Assembly (NCBI GenBank): GCA_002454975.1
Contig: DKJZ01000004.1
Coordinates: 1-51,828, forward strand
DNA: 51,828 nucleotides
Direction of reading: 5' to 3'
From: Hylemonella sp. UBA6679
Lineage (GTDB): Bacteria > Pseudomonadota > Gammaproteobacteria > Burkholderiales > Burkholderiaceae_C
The notes under the pieces are model-generated. The model did no database searches, was not told the origin of the DNA, and saw nothing but the letters and a program-made list of their open reading frames with translations. This document shows positions 25,797-34,810 of this stretch, one piece after another. How positions within the stretch are numbered: the first letter of the stretch is position 1; each line of letters opens with the position of its first letter. The position numbers and the translations under genes were made by a program.

Positions 25797-26777
25797 TTAT
25801 AGCTTTGATGCGGGGTTTTTAATGTCTGCGCTTAAGCCATTTTGCATATCCGCATAAGCCAACCTCAAGCCCTCTTCCAACCCAACCCGCGCATGCCAGC
25901 CCAGCGCATTCAATCGCCATGAATCCATCAACTTGCGCGGTGCACCGTCTGGCTTGCTGGCATCAAAGGTAATGTTGCCTGCATAGACCACCACTTTGGC
26001 CACGGTTTGTGCCAACTCGGCGATGGTCACATCCGACCCAAAGCCCACGTTGATGTGGCTAAGCTGGGGTTGCACTTGGGCTTGGTACACATCTTGGGGC
26101 AAGTTCATCACAAACACGCTGGCAGCGGCCATGTCATCCACATACAAAAATTCGCGCTTGGGTGTGCCAGTGCCCCAAATGGCCACCTCAGGTGCGTTGG
26201 ACACCTTGGCTTCATGAAATCTGCGCAGCAACGCTGGAATCACGTGTGAGTTTTCGGGGTGGTAGTTGTCGCCTGGGCCATACAAGTTGGTGGGCATCAC
26301 GCTGCGGTAGTCACGCCCGTATTGACGGTTGTAACTCTCGCACAACTTGATGCCCGCAATCTTAGCAATGGCATATGGCTCGTTGGTGGGCTCAAGCTGG
26401 CCGGTCAGCAAGGCTGTCTCCGTCATGGGCTGCTCTGCCAGCTTAGGGTATATGCAGCTCGACCCCAAAAACAATAACTTTTGCACGCCCTGCATGTGTG
26501 CTGCATGAATCACATTGGCCTGCATCATCAAGTTTTGGTAAATGAACTCGGCGGGGTAGGTGTTGTTGGCATGAATGCCCCCCACCTTGGCAGCAGCCAA
26601 ATAAACCTGTGTAGGTTGCTCTTGCACAAAAAAGTCCAGCACCGCTTGCTGGTTGGTTAAATCAAGCTCGGCGTGCGTGCGTGTGACGATGCTACTTTGC
26701 GGCACGCCATGCGCTAACAAATTACGCACAATGGCACTGCCCACCATACCGCGGTGGCCTGCGACGTAAATTTTCAT
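25797..26777 (-). CDS. fcl: GDP-L-fucose synthase (GMER, WcaG)
   Basis: 326 aa SDR-type enzyme. The NADP loop GHRGMVGSAIVRNL is at the N-terminus. FLGSSCIYPKLAEQPMTE and the catalytic YAIAKIAG (Y-x3-K, about residue 140) follow, then MPTNLYGPGDNYHPENSHVI. It performs the 3,5-epimerisation and 4-reduction of GDP-4-keto-6-deoxymannose to GDP-L-fucose. It starts two bases after gmd and supplies the donor for the GT10 enzyme encoded at 10866-11816. Confidence 0.95.
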   Translation of the reverse strand: MKIYVAGHRGMVGSAIVRNLLAHGVPQSSIVTRTHAELDLTNQQAVLDFFVQEQPTQVYLAAAKVGGIHANNTYPAEFIYQNLMMQANVIHAAHMQGVQKLLFLGSSCIYPKLAEQPMTETALLTGQLEPTNEPYAIAKIAGIKLCESYNRQYGRDYRSVMPTNLYGPGDNYHPENSHVIPALLRRFHEAKVSNAPEVAIWGTGTPKREFLYVDDMAAASVFVMNLPQDVYQAQVQPQLSHINVGFGSDVTIAELAQTVAKVVVYAGNITFDASKPDGAPRKLMDSWRLNALGWHARVGLEEGLRLAYADMQNGLSADIKNPASKL

Positions 26778-26778
26778 G

Positions 26779-27906
26779 TCAATTCTCTTTGCTCACTTGC
26801 ACGTCATAGCCGTGGCGGCTTAACAGGGCGTGCTTGCGTGCTTGCTCCAAGTCTGCAGCCACCATTTCTTTGACCATCTCGTCCAAGGTAATTTGCGGTA
26901 TCCAACCCAAATCTTCCTTGGCTTTGCTGGGGTCGCCAAGCAACGTTTCCACCTCAGCCGGCCTGAAGTAATGCGGGTCTACGCGCACGATCACGTCGCC
27001 TACCTTTAGGGCTTGGGCTTTGTCGCCGGTAATTGCGGCAACCACCCCCACCTCATTCACGCCCTGCCCTTCAAAACGCAAGGTCACGCCCAACTCAGCG
27101 GCTGACTTTTCAATGAACTGGCGCACGCTGTACTGCACCCCGGTGGCAATCACATAGTCTTTGGCTTGTGCTTGCTGCAGCATCATCCACTGCATGCGCA
27201 CATAGTCCTTGGCATGGCCCCAGTCACGCAGCGCATCCATATTGCCCATGTACAGGCATCTCTCCAGACCCTGCGCAATGTTGCATAGCCCACGGGTGAT
27301 TTTGCGCGTCACAAACGTTTCGCCACGTCGGGGGCTCTCATGGTTGAACAAAATGCCGTTGCACGCATACATGCCATGGGCCTCGCGGTAGTTCACCGTG
27401 ATCCAGTAGGCGTATAACTTGGCCACGCCATAGGGGCTGCGCGGATAAAACGGCGTGGTTTCTTTTTGTGGAATTTCTTGCACCAGGCCGTACAGCTCGC
27501 TGGTGGAGGCCTGGTAAAACCGCGTCTTTTTTTCAAGGCCCAAAATACGAATGGCTTCGAGCAAACGCAGGGCGCCTATGGCATCTACATCCGCGGTGTA
27601 TTCGGGGCTTTCAAAACTCACTGCCACATGGCTTTGCGCGCCCAAGTTGTACACCTCGTCGGGCTGCACCTGCTGAACAATGCGCACCAAGTTGCTGGTG
27701 TCAGACAAATCACCGTAATGCAACACAAAGTTGCGATGGTCAATGTGCGGGTCTTGGTAAATGTGGTCCACCCGCGCGGTGTTGAAAGAGCTGGCACGCC
27801 GTTTGATGCCGTGCACGATGTAGCCCTTGTCCAGCAAAAGCTCTGCCAAGTAAGAGCCGTCTTGGCCGGTTACACCCGTAATTAATGCCGTTTTTTGAGT
27901 CGTCAT
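26779..27906 (-). CDS. gmd: GDP-mannose 4,6-dehydratase
   Basis: 375 aa. GVTGQDGSYLAELLL (NADP loop), HGIKRRASSFNTARVDHIY (NADP-phosphate binding), the catalytic ASTSELYG and YPRSPYGVAKLYAYW (Y-x3-K), and FNHESPRRGETFVTRKI are all diagnostic. It converts GDP-D-mannose to GDP-4-keto-6-deoxy-D-mannose, which Fcl then completes. No manA/manB/manC genes are in the window, so GDP-mannose must come from elsewhere. It sits three bases downstream of a glycosyltransferase gene in one minus-strand run. Confidence 0.97.
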   Translation of the reverse strand: MTTQKTALITGVTGQDGSYLAELLLDKGYIVHGIKRRASSFNTARVDHIYQDPHIDHRNFVLHYGDLSDTSNLVRIVQQVQPDEVYNLGAQSHVAVSFESPEYTADVDAIGALRLLEAIRILGLEKKTRFYQASTSELYGLVQEIPQKETTPFYPRSPYGVAKLYAYWITVNYREAHGMYACNGILFNHESPRRGETFVTRKITRGLCNIAQGLERCLYMGNMDALRDWGHAKDYVRMQWMMLQQAQAKDYVIATGVQYSVRQFIEKSAAELGVTLRFEGQGVNEVGVVAAITGDKAQALKVGDVIVRVDPHYFRPAEVETLLGDPSKAKEDLGWIPQITLDEMVKEMVAADLEQARKHALLSRHGYDVQVSKEN

Positions 27907-27909
27907 GGT

Positions 27910-29280
27910 TTATTTTCGTTGAAGTGCAGGTAGGCCTTGCAGCATGCCCAACAACTGCCCCACCGCCACCTCCGTGGTGTAAGGGCTGCCCTGCCCTGAG
28001 TCTGGCAAACCTTGGCCAGCCCACTGGGTATGCAACTGCAACAACTGGCTTGCCAAATGAGCCGCCACGTCATCGTCTTGGTTCACGACCGTGTGCCCCA
28101 GCCCGCGCAAGATGTCAGCCATCTGCGGGTTGTGGTGCACGGTGGCCAAAATGGGCCTTTGCATCCACAGGTATTCGTACATTTTTGAGGGAATGTATTC
28201 CGCGCACATCGGCTCTTGCCCGTGCAATAACAGCAGAACATCGCTGCTGCGCATGCGCTGCAAAATTTGTTGACGGCCGCTCAGGCCTGTCTCGGGGTCA
28301 AACTCCAGGCGCCCGAAGTGCTTCACCACCGCTTTAACCTCGGGCTGCATGCCTGACAGGTAGGCGGCAGACAACTCATCCAAAGGCCCGCCGGTGATGT
28401 GAAACTCCAGCTGCTCCAAAGAACTGGCCGCTTGCTGGTGCACAAGCTCTAAAGCTTTGAAAAACGGCTCCAGGTTGCGCTGCGCAGAGAGCGAACCAAA
28501 ATGACCCACCACCATCTTGGGGCCGAGCGCATACGGCGGTAGCGTAGCGAAGGGTTGGTCAACGCCGGGCAACATCACATGCCCACGATTACCCAGCTGC
28601 GGGTGCCGCAAACGTGCACTGTCCAAGGCCTGTTGCGTGAACCAAATGGCCACATCAGCTTGACGACAAATCAGCTCTTCAATGCGGGCCTGCTCACGCT
28701 CTTGGGCGTTATGGGGGGTTGAGGGGTCACAACCAGGCGCTACCAAAGGGTCGTGCACCTCGACTAGCCAAGGCGTGCCTGTGGCCCGCTTTAGGGAGGC
28801 GCCTGCAACGTGCGCAGCAAACGCACCACCGGTGGAATAAATAAGGTCAAACGGCTTGTGCCGCGCCAGCGCCCTGCCCTTCAAATAAGCACTGATCCAC
28901 CAAGACCAGCTGCTCTCAATGGGTTTGAGCAGCTTTTCAAAAAACATAAAGGGCAGCATCAACACCGACGCCAGCAACAACAACACGCGATACACCAGCC
29001 CCTTGCCCCAGCGGCGTTGCAACACATGCCGCAACTCAAACCGCAAGCCCGCAGGCAGCGCACACCAAAGCTGATGGTGCGCAAACCGCGTATCTTTCAG
29101 GCCCGATACACCGCTGAGTACTACCAACTCAATGTTGGCAGCCAGTAGGTGCGGGATTTTATCGGTGATGGTCTGGCTGGCCGCACGACCATCCATGTTG
29201 AAGGCATGCGCCAAAATCAGCCAGCGTTGTTTAGGATTTGTCACACCCTGAATTATGCTTGCGCAGCATGGGTCGGCCAC
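27910..29280 (-). CDS. Glycosyltransferase (GT4-like) with membrane-associated segment
   Basis: Up to 456 aa; the first codon used is not ATG, and a GTG about 13 codons later (before TNPKQRWLILAHAFN) is an equally good start. The N-terminal half has LAHAFNMDGRAASQTITDKI, a hydrophobic stretch (VLLLLASVLMLPFMFFEKLL) and FDLIYSTGGAFAAHVAG. VVGHFGSLSAQRNLEPFFKAL, the LHGQEPMCAEYIPSKMYEYL donor-binding motif and RPILATVHHN mark the C-terminal GT-B domain. It resembles WbuB-like O-antigen transferases. It leads the gmd-fcl run. Confidence 0.75.
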   Translation of the reverse strand: MADPCCASIIQGVTNPKQRWLILAHAFNMDGRAASQTITDKIPHLLAANIELVVLSGVSGLKDTRFAHHQLWCALPAGLRFELRHVLQRRWGKGLVYRVLLLLASVLMLPFMFFEKLLKPIESSWSWWISAYLKGRALARHKPFDLIYSTGGAFAAHVAGASLKRATGTPWLVEVHDPLVAPGCDPSTPHNAQEREQARIEELICRQADVAIWFTQQALDSARLRHPQLGNRGHVMLPGVDQPFATLPPYALGPKMVVGHFGSLSAQRNLEPFFKALELVHQQAASSLEQLEFHITGGPLDELSAAYLSGMQPEVKAVVKHFGRLEFDPETGLSGRQQILQRMRSSDVLLLLHGQEPMCAEYIPSKMYEYLWMQRPILATVHHNPQMADILRGLGHTVVNQDDDVAAHLASQLLQLHTQWAGQGLPDSGQGSPYTTEVAVGQLLGMLQGLPALQRK

Positions 29281-29301
29281 CCAGACAACGTCAGGCGCGC
29301 C

Positions 29302-30035
29302 TCATTTCACCGCAGCCAACCGCGCAGTCACCAGCTTACGACGTACCAGCAAAAACGCCAGAGGCGAGCACCAGTGGTGGCGGACCATGCGGGCGTACAT
29401 GGCGATGTAGCCTAGCACTAGCAGCACAAAGGCCAGTGCGGACAACGGTACGGAGTTGTAAGTGAGGTTGGCAACCAGGCCGGCCACCAGCGTCATGCTA
29501 CCCACCAGCAAACCGGTCAAAGAATTGCAGCTGGTGCGGCCCAGGTGTTTGAAGTGCCGCAGAATATAACGGCGCTTTAGCAGGCTATGAAAATGCAAGC
29601 GGTCGGGCATGCCGGCGGGTTGTTGTTTAACTTTACGGCGGTACACACTCAGCAGCACCTCTGTGACGGGGTGCACACACACCAGCAGCGCAGCAAACGC
29701 AGACACATGCGGGTTGCGCGCAATCAACATCACGGCCACCCAGGCCAGCGCAAAGCCGATGAAGTAAGAGCCACCGTCGCCCAAAAACAACTTGCCAAAC
29801 GGCCAGTTCACGCAAAAAAAGCCCGCTACGCACGCCGCTAAAACCAAGGCCACGCCCGCCAGAGCCACATCACCCAAGTGCCAAGCCATCACGGCGTAAG
29901 CCACAAACCCCAAAGTGGCCATGGTGCTGGCCAACCCATTGAAGCCATCCACAATGTTGACGGCGTTGGCCACGCCCCCCACCGCAAAGGCGGTGAACAG
30001 TACGGATGCCAAGGTGTACGTCATCAGAGCGTCTA
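29302..30035 (-). pseudogene. 5'-truncated WecA/MraY-family sugar-phosphate transferase
   Basis: The last 240 residues of a polyprenyl-phosphate N-acetylhexosamine-1-phosphate transferase are kept: VANAVNIVDGFNGLASTMAT, the NWPFGKLFLGDGGSYFIGF active-site loop and the HFHSLLKRR motif, with six helices. The first half (about 130-150 residues, including the early DDxxD region) is gone. The open frame instead continues 5' into an out-of-frame piece of a DUF218 gene. It would have started a lipid-linked glycan. An internal ATG at the first retained helix could give a protein, but without the first catalytic aspartates. Confidence 0.85.
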
Positions 30036-30295
30036 CCCGTTCTGAAGTCCACCGGGTAAGGCGTGACCTTGCAGCCCACCGCCTCAAACTCGGCCATGCT
30101 GCGCGGCATGTGCCACGCTGAGGAGACAAGCAGCCAGAGTTCTTGGCAACGCGCGCCCAGCAATTTAGCCACTTGCTGGAGGTTTTCACGGGTGGTGCGC
30201 GAGCCTCCCTCCAGCGTCACGCGATGCATGTCCACGACCTGCTATTGGAAAAACAACCGCGCCAATTCGGTCTCAGACGTGCCGGTGGCCAGCAT
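30020..30295 (-). pseudogene. Fragment of a DUF218 (YdcF/ElyC-like) gene
   Basis: About 85 residues of a DUF218 domain can be read on the minus strand: MLATGTSETELARLFFQ, an in-frame TAG at 30244-30242, then LEGGSRTTRENLQQVAKLL, LLVSSAWHMPRSMAEFEAVG and TPYPVDFRT. The SRTT-EN and SAWHMPR motifs are specific. The 5' end and everything after PVDFRT are missing; the sequence runs straight into the truncated WecA-like gene. DUF218 proteins act in envelope or polyprenyl metabolism, so it fits the region's original content. Confidence 0.8.
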
Positions 30296-30425
30296 GCGCC
30301 CTTACCCAACTGAAAACACAAGCAAGCTCACCCCACAACCTACCTCACAGCCATCCAAAACAAACGCTGCGTGATGGCGGAGAGGAGTTTAGATGTTAGG
30401 AACAGGGCTGAGAGGACTTAATTAG

Positions 30426-30686
30426 GTGGGGCTGATTTCGCCGCGCACACGCGACATGTTTTCGGGGACTCGGTTGCCTTTCAACGACTACCTCATGGGC
30501 GGAGACATCGATCTGCTGGTTGAAACGTCCCAAGTGCTTTCAAACCGCACGGAAGCCACCGGAAAAATCTACGCCAAAATCATCCCGGCTTTGGGCGACC
30601 GCAAAATCGACATGATCCTCAAGGATGGACAAACACCAGAAGCACCCATTGATCGCATTGCCCACCACACCGGGGTGCCTTTATGA
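30426..30686 (+). pseudogene. Degenerate MNT-type nucleotidyltransferase (antitoxin)
   Basis: 86 codons from a GTG. The catalytic G-G-D-x-D appears as MGGDIDLLVETSQ and the C-terminal RKIDMILKDGQTPEAPIDRI is normal. The N-terminal FGSR loop is damaged: the sequence reads MFSGTRLPFND and the usual helix before it is missing, which suggests a small deletion and a one-base shift. In intact HEPN/MNT modules the MNT protein AMPylates its HEPN toxin. The end overlaps the next frame by ATGA, the standard layout of such pairs. Confidence 0.68.
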
Positions 30687-31029
30687 CCTTGCGTTATCTA
30701 TCAGAACACGCGCTGAATGCACGACTGGCTTTAGACCTGGCCATTAAGGAAGTGGGGCATCTTCAATACAGCGACAACTCCCTGTTTGCACAGCAGATCG
30801 ACATGAACTGGGTGAGGGCAATGGCCAACAAGCCTGAAACAGCTGAAAAGGTGGAGACTTTGTCAGTTGCTTAGGGCGCCTGCAAGACCAGATTGGCCAC
30901 AAGCTCATTCCAAGATATGCCGCTTTGCTGGGAGTGCTGGCAGCTCACAAAGCATGCGAATTGCTTTTTGCCACAGTTCGCCATGTTGAGTCAGCTTTTA
31001 ACAACTTGGGCGTCTCTACCTTGCCCTGA
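30683..31029 (+). pseudogene. Frameshifted HEPN toxin of the same module
   Basis: The first 63 codons, LRYLSEHALNARLALDLAIK through IDMNWVRAMANKPETAEKVE, follow the HEPN-family pattern, then the frame ends at a stop near 30872. Shifting by one base resumes the expected protein as LGRLQDQIGHKLIPRYAALL and on to a stop at 31029. The frameshift lies at about 30862-30872. The final 30 residues no longer match the usual ending. The pair is therefore a dead HEPN/MNT toxin-antitoxin unit. Confidence 0.68.
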
Positions 31030-31030
31030 A

Positions 31031-32194
31031 TTAATTGGCATTTACCTCACTGCCAGTACCCCGAACAGCACGACTCAAAAGACGATCGTACGCCCCCCCT
31101 GCCGCCTGCCAGGTGTGTATTTGAGCAAACGCTTGACCAGCCACTGACAACTTTGCAGCCACTACGTCAGGTTCTTGGCTGCGTTGCTCATTTTCTTCAG
31201 GCTGAAGCACCAACGCTAGTTGACTAGCCAGCTCATAGGGGTCTTGAGGGTCTTGCAACAACAGCGCCTGTTTACCATGCACCAACTGCGCTGAAATGCC
31301 GCAGTACTTAGGCCCGCTGACCACCACTGGCAAACCGTTGGCCATCGCTTCGAGCACCACCATGGCAAAGGTGTCCTCCAGGGTGGGGTGCGCCAACACA
31401 TCCGCGGCTTGGTAGGCGGGGCTCACATCTTTGAGTGGCCCCAAAAAATGCACGCGCTCGTGCAGATGCAGCTTGCGTGCTTTGGCTTCAAACTCAGGCT
31501 GAGGGTTGCGGCTACCCACCACCGCCAAGTGCACACCGGGCAGCTCAGTCAGGGCTTGCAGCAAAGTGTCCAGACCTTTGCGGGCATAGTCATTGGCCAC
31601 AAACAGCACGGTCGGCACATGCTGCGGCAGACCCAGCTGCGCTCTGGCGTCTTGTGGTGAGAGCGTGAGTTGCGGCAAGCGCACCCCCGGCGTGACCACC
31701 TCGATGCTCACACCCGGATACGCCGCCCTGCACTCTTGCGCCAAAGCCTCAGACGTGGCCACCACAGTTTTACCTGGCTTGAACCGAGCGCCCTCCAGCC
31801 ACAAGTAGGTGAGCAAGCGAGGGCTGCTTGCAACCTTCAGCCAACGCAGTGCCAAACGCCAACCACTGCGGCCATGAAACAGGTTGAACCGCGTGGGCCG
31901 CACGTGGATGGTATGCACCTGCCCATGCCAGGTATTCTCGTGGGCGTGCACCACAAAACCGCGGCGCGTGGCCCACCAACTGGCCACGGCAAACACCAAC
32001 TGGTTCACCCAACGCGGCTTGTCCCCGAGGTGCAGCACATGGTGGTAGGTGACACCAGCGACAGGCTCATCGGTACGCTGACAAAACACATGTACCTCAT
32101 GTGTGGCCGCCAACTCGCGCACCACGTTAACCGAGTAACTCTCCGCACCGCCGCCAGTGGTGGCAAAGGTGCGGTTCAAAACAGCGATGCGCAT
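31031..32194 (-). CDS. Family 4 glycosyltransferase (WaaG-like)
   Basis: 387 aa from ATG 32194; a GTG at 32209 would add five residues. GT-B fold: VLNRTFATTGGGAESYSVNV at the N-terminus, TVLFVANDYARKGLDTLLQA for the hinge, and VLAHPTLEDTFAMVVLEAMA with the E-x7-E catalytic motif. WaaG-type enzymes add glucose to the outer LPS core. It stands alone between two decayed HEPN/MNT modules and ends directly at one of them (convergent, one base apart). Confidence 0.85.
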   Translation of the reverse strand: MRIAVLNRTFATTGGGAESYSVNVVRELAATHEVHVFCQRTDEPVAGVTYHHVLHLGDKPRWVNQLVFAVASWWATRRGFVVHAHENTWHGQVHTIHVRPTRFNLFHGRSGWRLALRWLKVASSPRLLTYLWLEGARFKPGKTVVATSEALAQECRAAYPGVSIEVVTPGVRLPQLTLSPQDARAQLGLPQHVPTVLFVANDYARKGLDTLLQALTELPGVHLAVVGSRNPQPEFEAKARKLHLHERVHFLGPLKDVSPAYQAADVLAHPTLEDTFAMVVLEAMANGLPVVVSGPKYCGISAQLVHGKQALLLQDPQDPYELASQLALVLQPEENEQRSQEPDVVAAKLSVAGQAFAQIHTWQAAGGAYDRLLSRAVRGTGSEVNAN

Positions 32195-32201
32195 CGCGTT
32201 T

Positions 32202-32349
32202 TCAAGCACCTGAAGCAGGGCTTGAGCCCATACTCAGTGCTTGAAGTTGGGTGATTAACCCAGGCAAAGACATTTGCACGGTATCCCAAACGACGTCCAG
32301 GTCAATTTCAAATTTGCTGCAGATACGTAGCCAGACGGTCAATCGTCAT
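32202..32349 (-). pseudogene. Internally deleted HepT (HEPN) toxin
   Basis: The minus strand starts with MTIDRLATYLQQI, whose ATG overlaps the MNT stop by ATGA, then hits TGA. Shifted by one base, the C-terminal HepT signature EIDLDVVWDTVQMSLPGLI and then TQLQALS follow immediately. Some 60-70 residues, including the R-x4-6-H catalytic region, are missing. So the start and end of a HepT gene remain, joined by a deletion, next to an intact MNT gene. Confidence 0.75.
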
Positions 32350-32636
32350 ACCCGCAATGCAGCATTGAGTACTTGACCGCGAAAGCTCTCAGGCAAGTCT
32401 CTTGGGTTGAGCAAATCCACTTTCACGCCCAACAAACTTTCAAGCGCAATCTGCAGTCCACCCAAATCAAAAAGAGTTGCCCCAGGGAGAGGATCAACCA
32501 ACAGGTCAAGGTCACTGCCCTCGTGATCTTGACCGCTCAACACTGAGCCAAACACGCGCAAGTTGTCCGCCTTGAAAAGCAAAGGCAAAGCCCTGGCCTC
32601 CAGTCGGTGTTGCTCAAGTGCGAGTGAGGGTTTCAT
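32346..32636 (-). CDS. MntA-like nucleotidyltransferase antitoxin, orphaned
   Basis: 96 aa, complete MNT domain: RVFGSVLSGQDHEGSDLDLL carries the FGS loop and the D-x-D metal site, and VKVDLLNPRDLPES supplies the third acidic strand. In working HEPN/MNT pairs this enzyme AMPylates the HepT toxin. Here the partner is deleted internally, so the protein has no local target. It starts 16 nt downstream of rng's 3' end (same strand, rng upstream is separate in order: this gene lies downstream of rng). Confidence 0.85.
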   Translation of the reverse strand: MKPSLALEQHRLEARALPLLFKADNLRVFGSVLSGQDHEGSDLDLLVDPLPGATLFDLGGLQIALESLLGVKVDLLNPRDLPESFRGQVLNAALRV

Positions 32637-32651
32637 GTTTTGATTTTAATT

Positions 32652-34139
32652 TCAAATCAACACAATGTCGTACTGCTCTTGGGCCATGGCAGATTCGCTT
32701 TGCAGCGACACGGGCTTGCCGATGAATTCGCTCAAGCCCACCAGGTGTTGGCTTTCTTCGTCCAGCAACAGCTCGATGACCTTGGGCGAGGCCACCACCC
32801 GGAACTCGCGCGGGTTGAACTGGCGGGCCTCGCGCAAAATTTCTCGCAGGATGTCGTAAGCCACGCTGCGCGCGGTTTTCACAATGCCTTTGCCTTCGCA
32901 ACTCGGGCAGGGCTCGCACAAGATGTGCGCCAGCGACTCGCGGGTGCGTTTGCGGGTCATCTCCACCAAACCCAGTTGAGAGAAGCCACCCACCATGGTT
33001 TTGACGCGGTCGCGCGCAATTTGTTTGCGAAACTCCGCCAGCACCTGCTCGCGGTGGTCCTCACGCGCCATGTCGATGAAGTCCACAATCACAATGCCGC
33101 CAAGGTTGCGTAGCCTCAGCTGGCGCGCAATGGCCAGTGCGGCTTCCAAGTTGGTTTTGAAGATGGTGTCGTCAAAATTACGCGCACCCACATAGCCGCC
33201 GGTGTTGACATCGATGGTGGTCAGCGCCTCGGTTTGGTCCACGATCAAATAGCCACCCGACTTCAACTCCACACGACGGCCCAGGGCCTTGGCGGTTTCT
33301 TCGTCGATGTTGAACAGGTCAAAAATCGGGCGCTCACCTTTGTAGTGCTGCAGCTTGTGCGCAGCAGCCGGCATGAACTCTTTGCCAAAAGCCAAAAGAC
33401 GCTCGAACTGCTCTTTGCTGTCCACGCGTATGGCGTTGGTGTGCTCGCTCACCAAGTCGCGCAGCACGCGCTGCAAGAGGTTCAAGTCTTGATGCAACAG
33501 GGTTTTGGGCGGCTGGCGCTGCGAAGCTTCTTTGATGCGCGCCCAGGTTTTGCGCAGGTAGGCAATGTCATCGCGCAATTCAGCGTCGCTGGCGTCTTCG
33601 CCGTTGGTACGCAAAATAAAGCCGCCGGTGTTGCTCTCGACGTTCTCGCTCACCAGGGCTTGCAGGCGCGCACGCAGGACATCACGCTGCTCGGGAGGAA
33701 TTTTGTGCGACACGCCCACGTGGTCGTCTTGCGGCAAAAACACCAAAAGGCGCCCAGGCAGGCTGATTTGCGTGGACAGGCGTGCGCCTTTGGTGCCTAT
33801 GGGGTCTTTGATGACCTGTACCAACAAGGTTTGCCCCTCAAAGACCTGCTTTTCAATGGGTGCCACAGGCGTGTTGTTGCGCCCGAACATGGGCGGCTCC
33901 CCATCAGGCTGGCGCTGCCACAGGTCGGCCACGTGCAAAAACGCTGCGCGCTCCAGACCGATGTCGATGAAGGCCGACTGCATGCCCGGCAGCACACGCG
34001 AGACCTTGCCCAGGTACACATTGCTCACCAAGCCACGCTCGTGCGCGCGCTCCACATGCAGCTCTTGCACAGCACCGTTTTCCACAATGGCCACCCGAGT
34101 TTCTTGGGGCGACCAGTTGATCAATATGTCGTCTTGCAT
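32652..34139 (-). CDS. rng: Ribonuclease G
   Basis: 495 aa. An S1 domain (about 38-125: VSNVYLGKVSRVLPGMQSAF) is followed by the DNase I-like catalytic region with TTIDVNTGGYVG and IVIVDFIDMAREDH (metal aspartates). The zinc-link CPSCEGKG comes near residue 410. The C-terminal scaffold of RNase E is absent and the length matches RNase G (about 490). It matures the 16S rRNA 5' end and decays some mRNAs. It lies 33 nt downstream of maf. Confidence 0.96.
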   Translation of the reverse strand: MQDDILINWSPQETRVAIVENGAVQELHVERAHERGLVSNVYLGKVSRVLPGMQSAFIDIGLERAAFLHVADLWQRQPDGEPPMFGRNNTPVAPIEKQVFEGQTLLVQVIKDPIGTKGARLSTQISLPGRLLVFLPQDDHVGVSHKIPPEQRDVLRARLQALVSENVESNTGGFILRTNGEDASDAELRDDIAYLRKTWARIKEASQRQPPKTLLHQDLNLLQRVLRDLVSEHTNAIRVDSKEQFERLLAFGKEFMPAAAHKLQHYKGERPIFDLFNIDEETAKALGRRVELKSGGYLIVDQTEALTTIDVNTGGYVGARNFDDTIFKTNLEAALAIARQLRLRNLGGIVIVDFIDMAREDHREQVLAEFRKQIARDRVKTMVGGFSQLGLVEMTRKRTRESLAHILCEPCPSCEGKGIVKTARSVAYDILREILREARQFNPREFRVVASPKVIELLLDEESQHLVGLSEFIGKPVSLQSESAMAQEQYDIVLI

Positions 34140-34172
34140 GGTCTGATTTTGAGTTTGGTTTGTGCAACCCGC

Positions 34173-34766
34173 TTAAATTTTGCAACCGAACTGGCGCAAC
34201 AGCTGCGCAGTTTCAAACACGGGCAAGCCCATGATGCCCGAGTAACTGCCAGACATATGCGCGATGAAGGCTGCCGCCCTGCCCTGCACCGCATACGCAC
34301 CGGCCTTGCCCATGGGCTCGCCGCTGGCCACGTAGGCCTTGATCTGAGCGGGCGTCATGTGGGCAAACCGCACCTGAGAGATGCTGACCGCTTGCAGACA
34401 TTGTTTCTCTGTGCCTACGCTCACCGCCGTGAGCACCCGGTGGGTTTGGCCAGCCAAGCATGCAAGCATGCGCGCAGCGTCTTTGGCATCAGCGGGCTTG
34501 CCCAAAATTTGGCGCCCCAAAGCCACGGTGGTGTCAGAGCACAAAACGGGTGCAGCCTTCAAGCCGCGGGCCTTGCGCCGCATCAAGGCTGCTTGCAACT
34601 TGAGGTGCGTCACCCGCTTGACGTAAGCCAGCGGCGCCTCGCCGGGCAACACAGCCTCAAGACCCTCCGCGTCTTCATCCTCGCCAGGCAGCAGCAACTC
34701 ATACGCCACCCCGAGTTGTTCGAGCAATTGACGGCGGCGAGGACTTTGAGAGGCAAGGTAAATCAT
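34173..34766 (-). CDS. maf: Maf family nucleotide pyrophosphatase
   Basis: 197 aa. SQSPRRRQLLEQLG at the N-terminus, the LCSDTTVALG active-site Asp (about residue 80) and KAGAYAVQGRAAAFIAHMSG mark a Maf protein. The QG-R pattern favours the dTTP/UTP pyrophosphatase (YhdE) group over YceF. It removes non-canonical or excess NTPs. It is separated from rlmH by the ccdAB insertion on the opposite strand, so maf and rng now need their own promoter in 34767-34867. Confidence 0.93.
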   Translation of the reverse strand: MIYLASQSPRRRQLLEQLGVAYELLLPGEDEDAEGLEAVLPGEAPLAYVKRVTHLKLQAALMRRKARGLKAAPVLCSDTTVALGRQILGKPADAKDAARMLACLAGQTHRVLTAVSVGTEKQCLQAVSISQVRFAHMTPAQIKAYVASGEPMGKAGAYAVQGRAAAFIAHMSGSYSGIMGLPVFETAQLLRQFGCKI

Positions 34767-34810
34767 GGCTGGATTGTGCCTGCTCGCTTGAGAAGATGAG
34801 GAAGCAAGCG

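Noticed and set aside
33234..34799. Long plus-strand open frame (521 codons) opposite rng and maf
   Set aside because: It is antisense to two unmistakable genes, His/Gln/Arg-rich without any domain signature, as expected from GC-skewed codon shadows.
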